Numbered from the stretch's first letter, positions 10,908-23,132 are shown. The stretch: 64,000 nt of DNA from Mesorhizobium comanense (GCF_005503535.1 NZ_SCNN01000008.1:124001-188000); one strand, 5' to 3'. The notes: a model not told the origin generated them from the letters alone. Numbers and translations are program-made.

Positions 10908-11871
10908 AGAGGAGCTGCCCGAGAAACTCCTGCACGGCGTGCCCTGCCCGGAAATTGCCGATGCGCTTGATCTCCCAGTGCAGCCGGATGCCGGAATGTT
11001 CGAGCACCCGCGCCCGCACCGTCTCGCCGAGATATTCGAGGTCGTAGCCCGTCGCGGTACCGGTGTTGATCATGAAGTTGCAGTGCATCGGCGACATCTG
11101 CGCACCGCCGATCATCAGGCCGCGGCATCCTGCTTTGTCGATCTCCTTCCAAGCCGAGGTACCCTCGGGATTCTTGAAGGTCGAGCCGCCGGTCTTCTCG
11201 CGGATCGGCTGCACCGTCTCGCGGTGGTTCTGCACCGCATCCATCGCCGCCTTGATCGTGGCCTTGTCCTCCGCAAAGCCCTCGAAAACGGCGGAGGTGA
11301 AGATCAGTCCGGCCGGGGCCGCCGAATGGCGATAGGCATAACCCATCTCGGCATTGCTCAAGGTCTGGAGGTTGCCCTTGCGGTCGAGCGCACGCACCTC
11401 GACGACGCGTTCGCGCGTCTCAACGCCATTGGCGCCGGCATTCATCCTGAGCGCTCCGCCGATGGCGCCGGGAATCCCATGATAGAAATGGAAGCCGCCA
11501 ATGCCGGCCTCAAGCGCCAGGGCCGCCACGCGCTTGTCGGGGGTCGCGGCACCGGCCCTGATCCTGACCGGTGAGATCGCCTCGGCCTCGCCGAAACCCT
11601 TGGCCGAAAGCCTGACGACAAAGCCTGGAATGCCGCCGTCCCGGACCAAAAGGTTCGAGCCGACGCCGACAATCGTCAGCGGGACTTCTTCGGGAACCGC
11701 CCGCAGGAACGCGGCGAGATCCTCCTCGTCCGCAGGCTGGAACAGCGCCTCGGCGAGCCCGCCGGCGCGAAACCAGGTGATCTTGTCCATCTCCGCATTC
11801 GGCGTGATGCGCCCGCGCAGGCCCGCGAGCCGATCGCCAAGTCTGTCGATCAGGGCCTGGCCGTGCATCAT
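10906..11871 (-). CDS. murB: UDP-N-acetylenolpyruvoylglucosamine reductase MurB
   Basis: MurB is the FAD enzyme that reduces UDP-GlcNAc-enolpyruvate to UDP-MurNAc. The 321-residue protein contains the FAD-binding segments [21 protein letters not shown] and [19 protein letters not shown], the [18 protein letters not shown] loop, and the catalytic region [21 protein letters not shown] with [14 protein letters not shown]. The ATG at 11871 gives an ATGA overlap with murC; the next codon is also ATG. A 290-nt gap to ddl follows, so murB ends the first transcription block. Confidence 0.97.
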   Translation of the reverse strand: MMHGQALIDRLGDRLAGLRGRITPNAEMDKITWFRAGGLAEALFQPADEEDLAAFLRAVPEEVPLTIVGVGSNLLVRDGGIPGFVVRLSAKGFGEAEAISPVRIRAGAATPDKRVAALALEAGIGGFHFYHGIPGAIGGALRMNAGANGVETRERVVEVRALDRKGNLQTLSNAEMGYAYRHSAAPAGLIFTSAVFEGFAEDKATIKAAMDAVQNHRETVQPIREKTGGSTFKNPEGTSAWKEIDKAGCRGLMIGGAQMSPMHCNFMINTGTATGYDLEYLGETVRARVLEHSGIRLHWEIKRIGNFRAGHAVQEFLGQLL

Positions 11872-13268
11872 GAGGCGGCAAGCTCCTTGGGCAAGGCATA
11901 GGCCCATTGGGTGATGTTGCCGGCGCCAAGGAAGACGACGAAATCGCCGGGCTTGGCAATGTCGCGGATGACTGGCGCGATGCCCGCAGGGCCTTCGATA
12001 TAGCGCGCGTCGCGGTGACCGCCGGCTCGGATACGCGACACCAGCGCGTCCGAGGTCACGCCCTCGATCGGCTCTTCGCCGGCTGCATAGACCGGAGCGA
12101 CCATCACCGTGTCGGCGTCGTTGAAGCAGGCGGAGAATTCGTTGAACAGGTCATGCAGCCGGGTGAAACGGTGCGGCTGGGCAATGGCGATGACGCGCCC
12201 GCTGGTGGCGCTGCGCGCCGCCTTCAGCACCGCCGATATCTCGACCGGATGATGGCCGTAGTCGTCGAACACCTCGACGCCGTTCCATGAGCCCGTGTGG
12301 GTGAAGCGGCGCTTGACGCCTGCGAAGGACGACAGGCCCTTCTTGATCGCCTCCGCCGAGAGGCCAAGTTCATGCGCGACGGCGATCGCGGCTGTGGCGT
12401 TGGAGACGTTGTGGCGGCCCGGCATCGGCAGGCGCAGACCCGCTATCGTCTTCTGGCCGCCGGTCTTGCGGTCGCGGATCACGACGTCGAACTCCGACGT
12501 GGCGCCGGCCATACGATGGTTCATGAAGCGAACATCGGCCTGCGCGTTCTCGCCATAGGTGATGACGCGGCGGTCCTCGATGCGCCCGACCAGCGCCTGC
12601 ACCTCCGGATGGTCGGTGCACATCACGCCGAAACCGTAGAACGGCACGTTCTCGACGAACTGGCGGAATGCCTCGCGCACCTTGTCGAAACTGCCATAGT
12701 GATCGAGGTGTTCGGGATCGATATTGGTGACGACGGCGATGTCGGCGGGCAGTTTCAGGAATGTGCCGTCGCTTTCGTCGGCCTCGACCACCATCCATTC
12801 GCCGTCGCCCATGCGGGCATTGGTGCCATAGGCGTTGATGATGCCGCCATTGATCACCGTCGGATCGAGCCCGCCGGCTTCGAGCAGGGTGGCCACCATC
12901 GAGGTCGTCGTCGTCTTGCCATGCGTGCCGCCGATGGCGACAGCCTGGCGGAAGCGCATCAGTTCAGCCAGCATCTCGGCGCGGCGAACGATGGGCAGCA
13001 ATTTCTCCCGCGCGGCTTTCAATTCAGGATTGGACTTCTTGATCGCCGTCGACACGACGATGACCTCGGCTTCGCCGAGATTTTCGGCCTTGTGGCCGAC
13101 GAAGCATTCGATGCCCTTGTCGCGCAGCCGCTGCACATTGGCGCTGTCGGCCTGGTCCGACCCCTGCACCTTGTAGCCGAGATTGTGCAGCACCTCGGCG
13201 ATGCCGCTCATGCCGATGCCGCCAATGCCGATGAAATGCACGAGCCCGATGGTCTGCGGCATCTTCAT
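11868..13268 (-). CDS. murC: UDP-N-acetylmuramate--L-alanine ligase MurC
   Basis: MurC adds L-alanine to UDP-MurNAc, the first amino acid of the stem peptide, in the cytoplasm. The 466-residue product shows the N-terminal Rossmann motif [22 protein letters not shown], the ATP loop [13 protein letters not shown], the central motif [14 protein letters not shown] and the C-terminal [18 protein letters not shown]. Length and domain order match the Mur ligase family. It shares ATGA overlaps with murG upstream and murB downstream, which points to translational coupling. Confidence 0.98.
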   Translation of the reverse strand: MKMPQTIGLVHFIGIGGIGMSGIAEVLHNLGYKVQGSDQADSANVQRLRDKGIECFVGHKAENLGEAEVIVVSTAIKKSNPELKAAREKLLPIVRRAEMLAELMRFRQAVAIGGTHGKTTTTSMVATLLEAGGLDPTVINGGIINAYGTNARMGDGEWMVVEADESDGTFLKLPADIAVVTNIDPEHLDHYGSFDKVREAFRQFVENVPFYGFGVMCTDHPEVQALVGRIEDRRVITYGENAQADVRFMNHRMAGATSEFDVVIRDRKTGGQKTIAGLRLPMPGRHNVSNATAAIAVAHELGLSAEAIKKGLSSFAGVKRRFTHTGSWNGVEVFDDYGHHPVEISAVLKAARSATSGRVIAIAQPHRFTRLHDLFNEFSACFNDADTVMVAPVYAAGEEPIEGVTSDALVSRIRAGGHRDARYIEGPAGIAPVIRDIAKPGDFVVFLGAGNITQWAYALPKELAAS

Positions 13269-14392
13269 GCGTGCGTCCCCTTCCTGAAATCCGACAGTGT
13301 TTTGCGGGACGCAATAGCCTCTGTGAGGTCGGCGAGCAACCGTGCCGCGTCGGGCCTGCCGACCGACCTTGCCCCGGCCGCCATCGTGGCGAGCCGGTCT
13401 GGCTGGTCCATCAGCGCGCCGATCAAAGCCGCGATGCGCTCCGGCGAAAGCGTCGACTGCGGGTGCACTTCGCCGCCGCCGGCAGCGGCAAGGGCGGCCG
13501 CGTTCGCCGCCTGGTCATGGTCGAGCGCATAGGGATAAGGCACCAGCAGCGCCGGCCGTCCGATGACCGCGATCTCCGACACCGTCGAGGCGCCGGAACG
13601 CGAGATGACCAGTTGCGCCGCCGCCATGCGCGCCGCCATGTCGTTGAAGAAGGGCGAAACCTCGACGCCAACGCCGAGCGCCGCATAGGCTTCCTTCACC
13701 CGCGCCACGTCATCGGCGCGAGCCTGCTGCGTGATAACGAGGCGTCTGCGCTGAGCATCGGAAAGCAAGGCGATCGCCTGCGGCATGGCATCGGAAAAGA
13801 ACTGGGCGCCCTGGCTGCCACCGAAGACCAGCAGGCGGAACGGCTGGCCCGCGGCCGATGGCGTATAAGGCGTTTTAGCCGCTTCCAGCACCGCGGGCCT
13901 GACCGGATTGCCCGTCGTTACCGTCTTGGCGCCGGCGGCACTCCCATCCTGTGGCAGAAAACCGCCGGCAATGGCATTGACGCGGCCGGCGAGCGCCCTG
14001 TTGGCGCGCCCCATCACCGCGTTCTGCTCGTGGATCAGCGTCGGCACTCTGCGCCGCGTCGCCGCATAAAGCGGCGGCAAGGTCGGATAGCCGCCAAAAC
14101 CGACCACCGCCTCCGGCTTGATCCTGGCGATGATCGCGGAAGCCTGGCGAACACCACGCCAGATCTTCCAGAAGGCGCCAAGCACGGCTAAGGGATTTTT
14201 CGACCCCATCGTCGCCGACTGGATGGGATGGATGGCGGCCGCCGGAAAGTTGCCGGCAAAGCGCTCGGCACGGTCGTCGGTCGCCAGATGCACCGCCCAG
14301 CCGCGCCCGATCAGCTCATGGGCCAGCGCTTCGGCCGGAAACAGATGCCCGCCGGTTCCGCCAGCGCACAGAAGGATGACGCCTCTTGCCAT
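13265..14392 (-). CDS. murG: Lipid II synthase MurG
   Basis: MurG is the membrane-associated glycosyltransferase that adds GlcNAc to lipid I to form lipid II. The 375-residue protein begins [23 protein letters not shown], with the GGTGGH donor/acceptor loop, and has [15 protein letters not shown] and [17 protein letters not shown]. The donor-binding region reads [27 protein letters not shown]. The ATG at 14392 lies 1 nt beyond the ftsW stop and matches the family N terminus, unlike the longer upstream frame. The end overlaps murC by ATGA. Confidence 0.97.
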   Translation of the reverse strand: MARGVILLCAGGTGGHLFPAEALAHELIGRGWAVHLATDDRAERFAGNFPAAAIHPIQSATMGSKNPLAVLGAFWKIWRGVRQASAIIARIKPEAVVGFGGYPTLPPLYAATRRRVPTLIHEQNAVMGRANRALAGRVNAIAGGFLPQDGSAAGAKTVTTGNPVRPAVLEAAKTPYTPSAAGQPFRLLVFGGSQGAQFFSDAMPQAIALLSDAQRRRLVITQQARADDVARVKEAYAALGVGVEVSPFFNDMAARMAAAQLVISRSGASTVSEIAVIGRPALLVPYPYALDHDQAANAAALAAAGGGEVHPQSTLSPERIAALIGALMDQPDRLATMAAGARSVGRPDAARLLADLTEAIASRKTLSDFRKGTHA

Positions 14393-14393
14393 G

Positions 14394-15545
14394 TCACTCC
14401 GCCGGCAGAGCGCGCTGCGGCAGCGCAAACCCCATCTGCTTGCGCTTCTCCGGCCGCTTGCGCGTCAGCGCCAGCACCATGCCCATGGAGATGGCGATCG
14501 CGATCTGCGAGGAGCCGCCATAGGAGATGAAAGGCAGCGTCATGCCCTTGGCCGGCACCAGTTGCAGGTTGACGCACATGTTGATGACGGCCTGCAGGCC
14601 GAACACCGTGACAAGGCCGCCGACCGCGTAGCGGGTGAAGTCGTCGTGCTCCTTCAGCGCCGTGTTGAGGCCACGCAGCACGATGAAGGCGAAGATCGAC
14701 ATGATGAAGAAGCACATGATCAGGCCGAACTCCTCGCCGGCGACCGAGAAGACGAAGTCGGCATGGCTGTCCGGGATGACCCGCTTGACGGTGCCCTCGC
14801 CCGGCCCGACGCCGAACCAGCCGCCATTGATCAGCGCGTCGCGTCCCATGTCGACCTGGAACGTGTCGCCCTCACCCGTGAGGAACTTGTCGATGCGCAG
14901 CGCAACGTGCGGAAACACCGTATAGGCGGCAAAGACGCCGCCGACGCCTGCCGCACCCAGCACGACGATCCAGAGCCACGGCAGCCCCGCCATGAAAAAC
15001 ATGATGCCCCAGGTGCCGGTCGTCAGCATCGTCTGCCCAAGGTCTGGCTGCGCCACCAGCAGCGAAACGACGAGCGCCAGGAGCAGCATGGCGAAGAGGT
15101 TGCCCGGAATGTCGGGCTGGCGCTTGTGCTCGGCGAACAGCCAGGCGCACATGATGACGAAGGCAGGCTTCAGGAATTCGGACGGCTGGATCGACAGGCC
15201 TGCGAGCGAAACCCAGCGTCTCGCGCCCTTCACCTCTACGCCGACATAGAGAACGGCAACCATCAGCACCAGCATGAGGCACAGCATGATCAGCGACATG
15301 CGCCGGATCTGCCTGGAATCGAGGAAAGAGACCAAGAGCATCACGCCCAGCGCCGGCACCGTGAAGACGATCTGCCTCGTGGCGAAGTGGAAACTGTCGA
15401 GGCCGATGCGTTCGGCCACCGCCGGGCTGGCGGCGAAGGACAGGATGATGCCCAGCCCCATCAGCGACAGGAACGCCGCCAGGAACCAGCGATCGATCGT
15501 CCACCACCAGGTGGCGACCGGACTTTTATCGAGACGGCTCTGCAT
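14394..15545 (-). CDS. ftsW: Peptidoglycan glycosyltransferase FtsW
   Basis: FtsW is the SEDS-family polymerase that builds septal glycan strands from lipid II together with FtsI. The 383-residue protein has about ten hydrophobic segments starting near residue 20 ([21 protein letters not shown]). SEDS motifs include [24 protein letters not shown] and, near the C terminus, [24 protein letters not shown]. The C-terminal tail is basic (RKRPEKRKQ). The start overlaps the murD stop by one base (TAATG) and murG follows after 1 nt. Confidence 0.97.
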   Translation of the reverse strand: MQSRLDKSPVATWWWTIDRWFLAAFLSLMGLGIILSFAASPAVAERIGLDSFHFATRQIVFTVPALGVMLLVSFLDSRQIRRMSLIMLCLMLVLMVAVLYVGVEVKGARRWVSLAGLSIQPSEFLKPAFVIMCAWLFAEHKRQPDIPGNLFAMLLLALVVSLLVAQPDLGQTMLTTGTWGIMFFMAGLPWLWIVVLGAAGVGGVFAAYTVFPHVALRIDKFLTGEGDTFQVDMGRDALINGGWFGVGPGEGTVKRVIPDSHADFVFSVAGEEFGLIMCFFIMSIFAFIVLRGLNTALKEHDDFTRYAVGGLVTVFGLQAVINMCVNLQLVPAKGMTLPFISYGGSSQIAIAISMGMVLALTRKRPEKRKQMGFALPQRALPAE

Positions 15546-16945
15546 TATCGTGCCCCTCCGATGGGTTTGACGCCATCTATAGCGTTCGCAGCTTGCCTGA
15601 AGGCTTCGCCACGGACTTCGAAGTTCTTGAACTGGTCGAAACTGGCGCAGGCGGGGGACAACAGCACAGCCACCTCGCCGCTGTCGTCCTGGGCCGCGTC
15701 ATGCGCCGCATGCTCGACCGCCGCGGCCAGCGTGCCCGATATTTCATAAGGCACCGCCTCACCTAGCGTCGCCGAGAAGGCGGGCGCGGCCTCGCCGATC
15801 AGATAGGCCTTGGCGATGCGCGGGAAGAAGCCGCGCAGTGGCTCGATGCCGCCCTCCTTGGGCAGGCCGCCGGCAATCCAGTAGATGCGGTTGAAGCTGG
15901 ACAGGGCGGGCGCCGCCGCATCGGCATTGGTGGCCTTGGAATCGTTGATGAACAGCACATGGTCCTTGCGGCCAACCTGCTCCATGCGATGCGCGAGCCC
16001 GGGGAAGCTCTCCAGTCCCGACTGGATTTCACCGAGTTCAAGTCCGACCTTGAGGCAGGCGGCGACCGCCGCCAGCGCGTTCTGCGCATTATGCTGGCCA
16101 CGCAGCGAGCCGATGCCTTCCAGGAAGGCCACGCGGCTGTAGCGGCCGTGCACGGCTTCCATCAGGTTGGTGCCATCGGCGAAATAGCCGTCGGTCAGCG
16201 GCAGGCGTTTGGAGATGCGCACGACCTGGCGCCCCGCCCGCTCCAGCCGCTCGGCGATCTGCGCGCACCAGGAATCGTCGATGCCGATGATCGCCGTCTC
16301 GCTGCCGGCCACCAGCCGTTCCTTGATCGAGGCATAGTGCTGCATGGTGCCGTGACGATCGAGATGGTCCGGCGTCAGGTTGAGCAGGATGCCGGCCGTC
16401 GGGTTGATCGAGGGCGCTAGGTCGATCTGGTAGGACGAGCATTCGACCACGTAGTGCCGGTCCGGTTTCGGCGGATCGAGCGTCATCACCGCGCGGCCGA
16501 TATTGCCGCCCATCTGGGTGTCGCGGCCGGAAGCCTGAAGAATATGCGCGGTCAGCGCGGTCGTCGTCGACTTGCCGTTGGTGCCGGTGATGGCGATGAA
16601 CGGCGCCTCCAGGGCGCTCTGCGTCCGCTCGCGGCAGAACAGTTCGATGTCGCCGATGATCTCGACACCGGCGCCACGCGCCAGTTCCACCGTCCAGTGC
16701 GGCTTGGGATGCGTGAGCGGCACGCCGGGCGAGAGAACGAAGGCGGAGAAACCGGCCCAGTCGGCGCCGCGCAGATCGCCCGTGGCGATCCCGGTGGCGG
16801 TTGCCTTGGCGACACTGTCGGGATTGTCGTCCCAGGCCAGCACCTCAGCCCCACCCTCGATCAGCGCGCGCGCCGTCGCAATGCCCGAGCCGCCGAGCCC
16901 GAAGAGCGAAACGCGCTTGCCTGCGAAGGATGCGGCGGGGATCAC
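15545..16945 (-). CDS. murD: UDP-N-acetylmuramoyl-L-alanine--D-glutamate ligase MurD
   Basis: MurD adds D-glutamate to the growing UDP-MurNAc peptide. The 466-residue protein has the N-terminal motif [21 protein letters not shown], the ATP loop [18 protein letters not shown], the motif [20 protein letters not shown] and the C-terminal [19 protein letters not shown]. The start is a GTG at 16945, the first start in the open frame, 8 nt after mraY. The end overlaps ftsW by one base, indicating coupled translation. Confidence 0.97.
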   Translation of the reverse strand: MIPAASFAGKRVSLFGLGGSGIATARALIEGGAEVLAWDDNPDSVAKATATGIATGDLRGADWAGFSAFVLSPGVPLTHPKPHWTVELARGAGVEIIGDIELFCRERTQSALEAPFIAITGTNGKSTTTALTAHILQASGRDTQMGGNIGRAVMTLDPPKPDRHYVVECSSYQIDLAPSINPTAGILLNLTPDHLDRHGTMQHYASIKERLVAGSETAIIGIDDSWCAQIAERLERAGRQVVRISKRLPLTDGYFADGTNLMEAVHGRYSRVAFLEGIGSLRGQHNAQNALAAVAACLKVGLELGEIQSGLESFPGLAHRMEQVGRKDHVLFINDSKATNADAAAPALSSFNRIYWIAGGLPKEGGIEPLRGFFPRIAKAYLIGEAAPAFSATLGEAVPYEISGTLAAAVEHAAHDAAQDDSGEVAVLLSPACASFDQFKNFEVRGEAFRQAANAIDGVKPIGGAR

Positions 16946-16953
16946 GGCGTTGC

Positions 16954-18036
16954 CTATCTCAGCTTGAGGGTTGAAAGGCCGACCAGCGCCAGGATGACCG
17001 CGATGATCCAGAAGCGGATCACCACCTGGCTTTCGGTCCAGCCGAGCTTTTCGAAGTGATGGTGGATGGGCGCCATCAGGAACACGCGCTTGCCGGTCAT
17101 CTTGAAATAGCCGACCTGGATGATGACCGACAGGATCTCGACCACGAACAGGCCGCCGACGATGACCAGCACGATCTCGTGCTTGGTCGCCACCGCGACG
17201 GTGCCGATCAGGCCGCCCATGGCGAGCGACCCGGTGTCGCCCATGAAGATCGCGGCCGGCGGCGCGTTGAACCAGAGGAAGCCGAGGCCGGCGCCGATGA
17301 CGGCGCCCAGCACGACCGCCAGTTCACCGGTGCCGGGCACGAAATGGATCTGCAGATATTCGGCGAACACCGCGTTGCCGGAGAGATAGGCGATGACGCC
17401 GAAGGAAGCCGCCGCGATCATGATCGGCACGATCGCCAATCCGTCGAGACCGTCTGTCAGGTTCACCGCATTGCCCGCGCCGACGATGACGAAACAGGAG
17501 AACGGAATGAAGAACCAGCCGAGATTGATGAGGAATTCCTTGGCGAAGGGGAATGTCAGCGACGACGAGAACGGCGCCTGGCCATTGTGCATGATCGTCC
17601 AGGCGGCGATGCCGGCGATGATGAATTCAAGTCCCAGCCGCGCCTTGCCGGAAAAGCCCAGATGCGACTGCTTCGTGACCTTCAGATAGTCGTCGTAGAA
17701 GCCGATCGAGCCGAAGCCCAGCGTCACCAGCAGCACCACCCAGACATAGATGCTGGACAGGTTGGCCCATAGAAGCGACGAGCCGATGATGCCGGACAGG
17801 ATCATCAGCCCGCCCATGGTCGGCGTGCCGGCCTTCTTGAAATGCGTCTGCGGCCCGTCGGCGCGGATCGGCTGGCCCTTGCCTTGCCTCAGCCGCAGCG
17901 AGTTGATGATGGTCGGGCCGAAGATGAAAACGATCAGCGCCGAGGTGATCAGCGCCCCGCCGGTACGGAACGTGATGTAGCGGAAGACATTGAAGACCGA
18001 GATCTTGTCCGCGAAATCGACCAGCAGTGTGAACAT
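16954..18036 (-). CDS. mraY: Phospho-N-acetylmuramoyl-pentapeptide transferase MraY
   Basis: MraY transfers phospho-MurNAc-pentapeptide to undecaprenyl phosphate, giving lipid I at the inner membrane. The 360-residue protein has about ten membrane segments. Conserved cytoplasmic motifs are present: [38 protein letters not shown], the metal-binding [29 protein letters not shown] and the C-terminal [24 protein letters not shown]. It lies between murF (18 nt) and murD (8 nt). Confidence 0.98.
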   Translation of the reverse strand: MFTLLVDFADKISVFNVFRYITFRTGGALITSALIVFIFGPTIINSLRLRQGKGQPIRADGPQTHFKKAGTPTMGGLMILSGIIGSSLLWANLSSIYVWVVLLVTLGFGSIGFYDDYLKVTKQSHLGFSGKARLGLEFIIAGIAAWTIMHNGQAPFSSSLTFPFAKEFLINLGWFFIPFSCFVIVGAGNAVNLTDGLDGLAIVPIMIAAASFGVIAYLSGNAVFAEYLQIHFVPGTGELAVVLGAVIGAGLGFLWFNAPPAAIFMGDTGSLAMGGLIGTVAVATKHEIVLVIVGGLFVVEILSVIIQVGYFKMTGKRVFLMAPIHHHFEKLGWTESQVVIRFWIIAVILALVGLSTLKLR

Positions 18037-18054
18037 GCTATTTTCGTCCCCCGA

Positions 18055-19506
18055 CTAGGTCTGGTTGCTGGTTGTCGCTTCAGCCGGGAACTTGCCCAGC
18101 AGCGCATCGACCAGCTTTGCAAAGCCGATGCCCTTCGACGATTTGATCATCACCACGTCGCCGGGCTTCAGCGCCGCAAGCAGCACCGGCTTCAGTTCCT
18201 CGGCGCCGGCGCGGTATTCCGTCTTGATGTCTTGCGGCAGCGCCTGCGCCAGCGACCGCATTTCCGGGCCGCCGAGAAAGACCGTCCCGGTGCCGGTGCC
18301 GACAATCAGTTCGGCAAGTGCCGCATGCAGCTTGGCCGAGTGGTCGCCAAGTTCCAGCATGTCGCCGAGCACGGCGATCCGCCGCCCCTCGCCCGCCACC
18401 GGCGTGGCATTGAGCAACGCCATCGCGGCGGCCATCGAGGCCGGATTGGCATTGTAGCTCTCGTCGATCAGCGTGATCGGACCTGCGGGCTGGCTCGAGC
18501 CACCGGGATGACGCAGCACATGGCGCTTTCCGCGGCCCCGCTCCGCCGACAGGTCGACCAGCGCCAGCGCCACCTTGCCGAGGTCGGCGCCAACAAGATG
18601 CGCCGCGCCCAGCACCGCCAGCACGTTCTGCACCATATGCCGCCCCGGCGCGCCGATGCGGGCGATCATGTCGTGGCCATCGATCCTGGCGGCGATGTCG
18701 GAATGGTCGGCATGCAATTCGCACTTGGTGAGCTTGAAGGTCGAGCGCGCGTTCTCGCCGAAGCCGTAGACATGCTCGACGCCGGAGGCGCGCGCCATCT
18801 TTTCGAGAAGCTTGAAACGCGCATCGTCGCGGTTGAGGACGGCCGCGCCCCCGGGCTCCAGACCTTCGAAAATCTCGGCCTTGGCCTTGGCGATCTCGTC
18901 GAGGTTGCGGAAGAAGCCGAGATGCGCCGCCGCGATCATGGTGACGATGGCGACATGCGGCCGCACCATCTTCACCAGCGGCCTGATCTCGTCGGGGTGG
19001 TTCATGCCGATCTCGAACACCGCATAGTCGCAATCGGCGGGCATGCGTGCCAGCGTCAGCGGCACGCCCCAATGATTGTTGAAGGATTGCGCCGAGGCGT
19101 GCACCTTGCCGACCGCCGACAGAACGTGGCGCAGGGCTTCCTTGGTCGTGGTCTTGCCGGCCGAACCGGTCACCGCGATGATCCTGGCCGACGAGCGGGC
19201 ACGCGCCGCGACACCAAGTTTTTCCAATGCGGCAAGCACATCCTCGACGACCACGATCGGCGCCGTCAGCCGGCCGAGCGACGGCAGCTTGCCTTCCGCC
19301 ACCACCAGCACGCCCGCGCCTGCCTTGATGGCCGCCGTGACGAAGTCGTGGCCATCCATCGCCTCGCCCTTGATGGCGAAAAAGGCGTCACCCGGCTGCA
19401 AGCTGCGGCTGTCGATCGAAATGCCCGAAATGCCCTCGGGCATCGGCCCAAGGGGCCGGCCGTCCATGGCGGCAACCAGTTCTTGCGAGGTCCACAGCAA
19501 GCTCAT
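18055..19506 (-). CDS. murF: UDP-MurNAc-tripeptide--D-Ala-D-Ala ligase MurF
   Basis: MurF attaches the D-Ala-D-Ala made by Ddl to UDP-MurNAc-tripeptide, completing the cytoplasmic precursor. The 483-residue product has an N-terminal substrate domain ([23 protein letters not shown]), an ATP loop [20 protein letters not shown], the motif [14 protein letters not shown], and [22 protein letters not shown] sequence ([20 protein letters not shown]). Its start overlaps the murE stop by ATGA. The C-terminal [16 protein letters not shown] is typical of the family. Confidence 0.97.
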   Translation of the reverse strand: MSLLWTSQELVAAMDGRPLGPMPEGISGISIDSRSLQPGDAFFAIKGEAMDGHDFVTAAIKAGAGVLVVAEGKLPSLGRLTAPIVVVEDVLAALEKLGVAARARSSARIIAVTGSAGKTTTKEALRHVLSAVGKVHASAQSFNNHWGVPLTLARMPADCDYAVFEIGMNHPDEIRPLVKMVRPHVAIVTMIAAAHLGFFRNLDEIAKAKAEIFEGLEPGGAAVLNRDDARFKLLEKMARASGVEHVYGFGENARSTFKLTKCELHADHSDIAARIDGHDMIARIGAPGRHMVQNVLAVLGAAHLVGADLGKVALALVDLSAERGRGKRHVLRHPGGSSQPAGPITLIDESYNANPASMAAAMALLNATPVAGEGRRIAVLGDMLELGDHSAKLHAALAELIVGTGTGTVFLGGPEMRSLAQALPQDIKTEYRAGAEELKPVLLAALKPGDVVMIKSSKGIGFAKLVDALLGKFPAEATTSNQT

Positions 19507-20957
19507 GCGGCACGCTGGCCGAGCGCGGCTCGGACTTCCTCGTGATCGGAAAAATGCAGCGTCTCGCCGCCGATCGTCTGGCCTTCTTCATGGCCCTTGC
19601 CGGCGACGATCAGCGTGTCGCCGGCATGAAGCATGCCGACGGCCTCGTGGATCGCCTTGCGCCGGTCGCCGATCTCGATGGCGCCGGGTGCGGCGGCCAT
19701 GATGGCTGCGCGGATGGTCTCGGGTACTTCGGAGCGGGGATTGTCGTCGGTGACGATGACGACATCGGCAAGACGGGTCGCGATCTCGCCCATGATGGGC
19801 CTTTTGCCGCGGTCGCGGTCGCCGCCGCAGCCGAAGACGACCATGACGCGGCCGGTGGTGAAGGGGCGGACCGAGGCCAGCACGTTTTCCAACGCATCGG
19901 GCTTGTGGGCGTAGTCGACATAGACCGGCGCGCCGGCTGCGGTGGTGCCCACCAGGTCGAGGCGGCCAGGCGCGCCCTTCAGCTTTTCGAGCGCCATCAA
20001 GGCTTTGGCGACGGGGGTTCCGGTGGAAATGGCGAGCCCGGCGGAAACGAGCGCATTCGAAATCTGGAAATCGCCGGCCAGCGGCAGGTCGATCTCGTAA
20101 AGCGCGCCATCGGCCTCGACCTCGGCGCGCTGCCGATGACGCTCATGCTCTACCCGCTTCAGGGTGAGGAAGCCGCCATGCCGGCCGACCGTCAGCACAT
20201 CGAGCCCGGCGGCCTTCGCCGCCGTGATCGTCGGCTCCGACCAGGGATCGTCCGCGAAGATCACGGCCGGCGCGCCCTTGGGCAGCAGCGTGTCGAACAG
20301 GCGCAGCTTCGCGCGATGATAGTCCTCGACGGTTGGGTGATAATCCATGTGGTCGCGGCCGAGATTGGTGAAACCACCGGCGGAAAGCCTCACACCATCG
20401 AGGCGGCGCTGGTCGAGACCATGGCTGGAGGCCTCCATCGAGGCATGGGTAACGCCGGCATCGGCCAGTTCCCGCAGCAACTGGTGCAAGGCGACCGGAT
20501 CGGGCGTCGTCAGCGAACCATACTCGTTGCGACCGGGCGCCACCACGCCGGTGGTGCCGATCGACGCGGCGGCATAGCCCGCCTGCTCCCAGATCTGCCT
20601 GGTGAAGGCGGCGACCGAGGTCTTGCCGCTGGTGCCGGTAACGGCGACCATGGTCCCCGGCTGCTTGCCGAAATAACGGGCCGCCGCGAGCGCCAGAGCC
20701 AGACGGGGGTCATCGACCGCCAGCACCGGCACCGGCAGCCCGGCAACGGCGCTGCCCTTGCCTGTCACGATCGCCGCCGCGCCGCGCCGGGCCGCATCCG
20801 CGGCATAGGCGACGCCATCGGCCTTGGTTCCGGCCAGCGCGAAGAAGACGACGCCGGGTCTTACCTGGCGGGAATCCGACGAGACGCCGGTTACCTCCAG
20901 ATCGGCGGAAGCTGTTCCTTCGACTGGCAGGACACCGGCTAGATCTTTGAGCTTCAT
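19503..20957 (-). CDS. murE: UDP-MurNAc-L-alanyl-D-glutamate--meso-DAP ligase MurE
   Basis: MurE adds the third stem residue. The 484-residue protein carries the ATP loop [20 protein letters not shown], the motif [33 protein letters not shown], and the specificity motif DDNPRSE, which marks meso-diaminopimelate rather than lysine as substrate. The ATG at 20957 begins [14 protein letters not shown] and has a GGAA element upstream; an earlier start in the frame lacks similarity. It lies 54 nt after ftsI and overlaps murF by ATGA. Confidence 0.97.
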   Translation of the reverse strand: MKLKDLAGVLPVEGTASADLEVTGVSSDSRQVRPGVVFFALAGTKADGVAYAADAARRGAAAIVTGKGSAVAGLPVPVLAVDDPRLALALAAARYFGKQPGTMVAVTGTSGKTSVAAFTRQIWEQAGYAAASIGTTGVVAPGRNEYGSLTTPDPVALHQLLRELADAGVTHASMEASSHGLDQRRLDGVRLSAGGFTNLGRDHMDYHPTVEDYHRAKLRLFDTLLPKGAPAVIFADDPWSEPTITAAKAAGLDVLTVGRHGGFLTLKRVEHERHRQRAEVEADGALYEIDLPLAGDFQISNALVSAGLAISTGTPVAKALMALEKLKGAPGRLDLVGTTAAGAPVYVDYAHKPDALENVLASVRPFTTGRVMVVFGCGGDRDRGKRPIMGEIATRLADVVIVTDDNPRSEVPETIRAAIMAAAPGAIEIGDRRKAIHEAVGMLHAGDTLIVAGKGHEEGQTIGGETLHFSDHEEVRAALGQRAA

Positions 20958-21011
20958 CGAGTTCCGTTCACCGCAATAAAATGGCGCGCAGTCGCTGGCG
21001 CGCCCCAAGAA

Positions 21012-22736
21012 TCACTCATAGGAAACCAGCGTTGCACCATTTTCATGGCTGAAATCTGGTTTCACGCCAAGCATGGCCGCCGTACGCCGGATGATATTGC
21101 CGGCCATCACACCCGCATTGTTGGCCGCGACGTCCGTCATCCCAGGCTTTTCCGGATGGGGTGCATCGGCAATCGTGAACACCAGATACTGCGGATCATC
21201 CATCGGGAAGGCGGCGACAAACGTATTGAAATTCAAGTCCTTGGAGTAGCGGCCGTTGATGACCTTCTCGGCGGTTCCGGTCTTGCCGCCGACGCGATAG
21301 CCCGGAACCCTGGCGTTCCTGGCCGAGCCCTTCTCGGCGTTGAGCGTATAGAGGTAGCGCATACCCTCGACCGTCTTGTCGTTGACCACTTTCTTGGCAA
21401 CGGCCATTGCTTCCTGCTGGCTGCGGACGAGGAAGGTCGGGTTCATCAGGTAGCCGCCATTGACCAGCGCCGCGCAGCCGACCGCCGCTTGCAGCGGCGT
21501 CGTCGACACGCCGTGGCCGAAGGCGATGGTGAACGAGTTGACCTGCTTCCAGACCTTCGGCTCGGTCGGACGGGCGACTTCCGGCAGCTCGGTCTGCATC
21601 TTCTCCAGGATGCCAAGGCGATGCAGGAACTCGCGATGTCCCTCGATGCCGACCAGCTCGGCCTCCCTGGCCGACCCGATGTTGGAAGAATAGAGGAACA
21701 CTTCCGGCAGCGACAGCACACGGTTCTTGCCGTGGAAATCGTGAATCGCCTGATGGCCGACCCGGATCGGATGCGAGGCGTCGAAGCGGCTCGTCATCGT
21801 CGCCTTGCCGGAATCGAGCGCCATGGCCGAGGTGAAGCTCTTGAAGGTCGAGCCCATCTCATAGAGGCCCGCCGACATGCGGTTCAGCCGTTCCTTGTCC
21901 TGCGCGTTGTAGGGATTGTTCGGGTCGAAGTCCGGCACCGATGCCATCGCCACGACCTCGCCGGTCTTGACGTTGATGACAACGGCGCCGGCGCCCATGG
22001 CGCGATAGCGCTCCAGGCCGGCCGCGATCTCGTCACGCACCACGTGCTGGACGCGCAGATCGATCGACAGCCTCACCGGCTTCAGATCCCTGGCGACGGC
22101 CAGACCCGACGCCTGCAGGTCGCTCAGGCCCTGCTCGTCGATATATTTCTCCATGCCGGAGATGCCCTGATTGTCGATATTGGTCAGGCCGACGATGTAG
22201 GATGAGGTCTCGCCGCTCGGGTAGAAGCGGCGCTTCTCCGTGCGGAAGCCGAAACCGGGAATGCCGAGCTGCATGATGTCGGCCTGCTGCTTGGGCGTCA
22301 GCTGCCGCTGCAGCCAGACGAATCCGGCGCCGCTCTTGAGTTTGTGGTAGGTCTGCTCGTAGTCGATCTCGGGCAGCACGGTCGACAGTTTCTCGATCGC
22401 CTCGTCAGCGTCCACGATGCGGCGCGGTTCCGCAAACAGCGATGCCGTCTTGATGTCGGTCGCCAGCACTTCGCCGTTGCGGTCGACAATGTCGGGCCGC
22501 GACGCGGTCACCCGGCTCTGGGGGCCGCCGGACAGGTCGGGCGTCTGGAAGCCGAGATAGACCAGCCGTCCCGATATGGTCGTGAAGATGCCGAAGAACA
22601 CGGCCATCGTCATCACGATGCGCGCCTTGCCCTTGCCGCCGGTTGCCTTGCGCGCGCCCTCGACGACGATCGACCCGTCTTCCGCAGTCCTGGCGCGACG
22701 TGCCATGCCGAGGCGCTTCAGCAGTTTGCCGATCAT
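21012..22736 (-). CDS. ftsI: Septal peptidoglycan transpeptidase FtsI (PBP3)
   Basis: FtsI is the class B penicillin-binding protein that cross-links septal peptidoglycan with FtsW. The 574-residue protein has a basic cytoplasmic tail, one membrane segment near residues 40-58 (ARIVMTMAVFFGIFTTISG), the PBP dimerisation domain (DIVDRNGEVLATDIKTASLFAEP) and the transpeptidase domain. Catalytic motifs are visible: STFK (active Ser and Lys), YSSN and KTGTAEK. The start overlaps the ftsL stop by ATGA. The length matches rhizobial FtsI. Confidence 0.97.
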   Translation of the reverse strand: MIGKLLKRLGMARRARTAEDGSIVVEGARKATGGKGKARIVMTMAVFFGIFTTISGRLVYLGFQTPDLSGGPQSRVTASRPDIVDRNGEVLATDIKTASLFAEPRRIVDADEAIEKLSTVLPEIDYEQTYHKLKSGAGFVWLQRQLTPKQQADIMQLGIPGFGFRTEKRRFYPSGETSSYIVGLTNIDNQGISGMEKYIDEQGLSDLQASGLAVARDLKPVRLSIDLRVQHVVRDEIAAGLERYRAMGAGAVVINVKTGEVVAMASVPDFDPNNPYNAQDKERLNRMSAGLYEMGSTFKSFTSAMALDSGKATMTSRFDASHPIRVGHQAIHDFHGKNRVLSLPEVFLYSSNIGSAREAELVGIEGHREFLHRLGILEKMQTELPEVARPTEPKVWKQVNSFTIAFGHGVSTTPLQAAVGCAALVNGGYLMNPTFLVRSQQEAMAVAKKVVNDKTVEGMRYLYTLNAEKGSARNARVPGYRVGGKTGTAEKVINGRYSKDLNFNTFVAAFPMDDPQYLVFTIADAPHPEKPGMTDVAANNAGVMAGNIIRRTAAMLGVKPDFSHENGATLVSYE

Positions 22737-23128
22737 TGGGCGATGCCTCCGGTCACGACGGGGTCCTTGCCGCCCGAAGGCGCCTTGCCGGAATTGTCGG
22801 CCATGGCGCCCTGGCGCCCATTCAGTATGTCCTGAATGTCCAGGGCCTTGGCGGGCAGGTCGCCAAAGCCGACGATCTGGCGCGCGCCGACCGGCTCGAG
22901 CGCCAGTTGGGCCTTGTAGAGTTCCGCGAGCTTCTGCAGCCGCGACGGCTGGGTGAGAAGGCTCCAGTCGGCCTTGAGCAGGTCGATCGTCTCCTCCTCG
23001 TAGCGGATCTGGGTATGGATTTTCTGCACGGCCGCCAGCTGGTCCTCAGCCTCCCGCTTGGTCTTGTAGGTCAGGGCCGCCGCCGAAACCATGACGGCGA
23101 TCAGGACAATGTCGCTGGTACGGAACAC
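22733..23128 (-). CDS. ftsL: Cell division protein FtsL
   Basis: FtsL is a short bitopic divisome protein that pairs with FtsB and activates FtsWI. The product (131 residues) starts with a GTG at 23128: a hydrophobic segment at about residues 4-20 (SDIVLIAVMVSAAALTYKT) is followed by a heptad-rich coiled coil (KREAEDQLAAVQKIHTQIRYEEETIDLLKADW, shown here as the stretch after residue 22) and a short tail. The GTG is supported by a GAGG element 7 nt upstream and by lying 4 nt after the rsmH stop; the longer frame upstream runs inside rsmH. Position between rsmH and ftsI supports the call despite low sequence conservation in the family. Confidence 0.9.
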   Translation of the reverse strand: MFRTSDIVLIAVMVSAAALTYKTKREAEDQLAAVQKIHTQIRYEEETIDLLKADWSLLTQPSRLQKLAELYKAQLALEPVGARQIVGFGDLPAKALDIQDILNGRQGAMADNSGKAPSGGKDPVVTGGIAQ

Positions 23129-23132
23129 GTGC